Below, one piece after another: positions 5,163 through 6,355 of a DNA stretch of 6,355 nt. The DNA comes from Lachnospiraceae bacterium. GTDB lineage: Bacteria; Bacillota; Clostridia; Lachnospirales; Lachnospiraceae. Positions within the stretch are counted from its first letter, which is position 1. Each line of letters opens with the position of its first letter. Below the pieces are notes generated by a model. That model ran no database searches. It saw only the letters and a list, made by a program, of their open reading frames with translations, and was not told where the DNA came from. Location of the stretch: positions 1-6,355 of the forward strand of contig JAFSRL010000027.1 of assembly GCA_017446125.1 (NCBI GenBank). The letters are read 5' to 3'. A program made the translations under genes and the position numbers.

Positions 5163-6355
5163 AAAACATCATCATCATCTGTGCCTGCGTGGCAACATCG
5201 AATCCCGCTTCCTTTAGCTTTGCTCTTGCCCGTACGGATTCCTCCGCGCGGTAAGCCGCAATCGCTTCCATCCTGATGTGCTCTCCGGTCTCATCCGTCC
5301 GGATGGCAAGGTCCTCCAGAATTGCACCTGCCCAAAGCGCCGCATCCTCCCCGATGCTCTTGTGCCGCACAAGCGTTGTCACGTCCACATCGCGCGTCAC
5401 GGTGTCGGAAACCAGGCAGGGAAGCCCCGCCGCCTGCGCCTCAATCACGGTTCCCGGCAGTCCCTCGTAACGCGAAGGGAAGACAAAATAATCAAAGGCG
5501 CTGTAAAACCGCTTGATGTCACGCCGGTCTCCCGCAAAGATGACATCGTTTTCGATTCCCAAAACACGCGCCTCATCCTTTGCGCGCTCCATCAAGGAAC
5601 CTTCTCCCGCAAGCAACAGCTTCACGGGCAGGGTCGTCACATGCTTCAACTCATAAAACACATGCAGAAGGTACGCATGGTTTTTCGCGTAATGAAACCG
5701 CCCCACATGCCCCAGCACAACACAGTCTTCCACACCGTACTGCGCGCGAACCTCCTTGCGGTCCTTCTCATCAAACGCAAACGCATCCACCTCAATCGCG
5801 TTGGGCACGATGCGCACCTTTCCCTCTCTTACCCGGCGTGCGCCGAAAACCGCCTCGCCCGCTTCTCGTGTGCAGGCAAGCGAAACATCGCAGGCGCCGT
5901 CCTTCTGTAAGGGTGAGCGGATGACCTTCGTCACCATGCCCTTCCAACCGGGATCCGTACCGGCGCTTCTTGCGTGCGCGACGGTTAAGGGAATGCCTGC
6001 CTTCTTCGCAATCGGAAGATAGATTGCGGCGGTGCTTGTCATGTGTCCCTGCACCGCATGCCAGGTGTTTTTGTTTTCTTCCAACAGGTTGCCCCATGCC
6101 TTTTGATAATCCGCAAGGTTCAAGCCCTTAAACCGCGGCACCGCATAGATGTTTCCGCCAAGCGCCTTCACCTGTTCGTCAAAATAGTCCGCATGACGAA
6201 CCGCCAAAAGCTCCTGCGAGGAAGGGCATTTCTTCCCCGTTTCCTCCGCTTCGTAATGCACGACAAAATCAAACTGCACCCGGTCACGGTCCATGTGCCG
6301 GTAGAGATCGATGATGCGGCTCTCCGCGCCACCGTGGCCCAACGTACCGAATACA
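5137..6355 (-). CDS. Glycosyltransferase, GT4 type (GT-B fold), 5' end beyond the window
   Basis: Retaining GT-B glycosyltransferase, expected to transfer a sugar from a nucleotide-sugar donor to a growing lipid-linked glycan at the inner face of the membrane. The frame is open to the right edge and reads VFGTLGHGGAESRII there, so the TTG at 6342 is an internal Leu codon and the true start is off-window, probably only a few residues away. This N-terminal GGAE loop is typical of GT4 acceptor domains. Counting from that Leu, the C-terminal donor domain shows HVGRFHYAKNH (about 212-222), the LLLAGEGS strand (243-249) and the family EX7E motif, E293 and E301, in PSRYEGLPGTVIEAQAAGLP. The visible part is about 405 residues, so the gene is nearly complete. 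Its end overlaps the next gene by 26 bp, which suggests translational coupling. The C-terminus contains four consecutive Met codons (5167-5178). Sugar specificity cannot be read from the sequence. Confidence 0.93.
   Translation of the reverse strand, partial: VFGTLGHGGAESRIIDLYRHMDRDRVQFDFVVHYEAEETGKKCPSSQELLAVRHADYFDEQVKALGGNIYAVPRFKGLNLADYQKAWGNLLEENKNTWHAVQGHMTSTAAIYLPIAKKAGIPLTVAHARSAGTDPGWKGMVTKVIRSPLQKDGACDVSLACTREAGEAVFGARRVREGKVRIVPNAIEVDAFAFDEKDRKEVRAQYGVEDCVVLGHVGRFHYAKNHAYLLHVFYELKHVTTLPVKLLLAGEGSLMERAKDEARVLGIENDVIFAGDRRDIKRFYSAFDYFVFPSRYEGLPGTVIEAQAAGLPCLVSDTVTRDVDVTTLVRHKSIGEDAALWAGAILEDLAIRTDETGEHIRMEAIAAYRAEESVRARAKLKEAGFDVATQAQMMMMFYESGRFDA

Noticed and set aside
5278..5910. 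210-codon open frame on the plus strand antisense to the first glycosyltransferase
   Set aside because: Its product is rich in Arg, His and Gln with no domain pattern, and the opposite strand encodes a clear GT4 protein; it is an antisense shadow.
6340..6342. TTG at 6342 as the start codon of the rightmost glycosyltransferase
   Set aside because: The frame stays open to the edge and reads VFGT before it, which continues the typical N-terminal strand of GT4 enzymes, so the start is outside the window.

Overview
The window is the 3' part of a surface-polysaccharide (exopolysaccharide, capsule or wall glycan) gene cluster. It most likely comes from a moderately GC-rich Firmicute of class Clostridia, perhaps Lachnospiraceae. 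That placement is inference: it rests on the general resemblance of the proteins to clostridial families and on codon use that mixes TTA/CTT leucines into GC-rich genes. No rRNA, tRNA or other marker gene is present.

All five genes lie on the minus strand and are read from right to left. The order is: a GT4-type glycosyltransferase whose 5' end runs off the right edge (to 6355); a second GT4-type glycosyltransferase (3960-5162); a GT2-type (GT-A fold) glycosyltransferase (2850-3935); a polysaccharide pyruvyl transferase family protein (1567-2853); and a Wzx/PST-type oligosaccharide flippase (42-1562). Junctions are very tight: a 26-bp overlap, a 24-bp gap, a 4-bp GTGA overlap and a 4-bp gap. 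No promoter or terminator separates them, so they look like one transcription unit entering from outside the window. The plus strand carries no credible gene.

The genes fit one pathway. Three cytoplasmic or membrane-associated glycosyltransferases would add sugars to a lipid-linked oligosaccharide, the pyruvyl-transferase-family protein would decorate it (possibly with a ketal pyruvate), and the flippase would move the lipid-linked unit across the membrane. A priming transferase, a polymerase and chain-length control genes are not visible and may lie upstream.

The least ordinary feature is a repeat family. The left edge (1-67) holds a 20-bp perfect inverted repeat built from two head-to-head copies of a short palindromic unit with a GGGGACGGG core, an arrangement like a REPIN (paired REP sequences). 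The flippase reading frame runs into this element, which supplies its last residues and its stop codon. A second copy, 17 of 18 bases identical, sits in frame inside the pyruvyl transferase gene near 2683-2709, read on the opposite strand. The repeat has therefore apparently been recruited as protein-coding sequence twice within about 2.7 kb.
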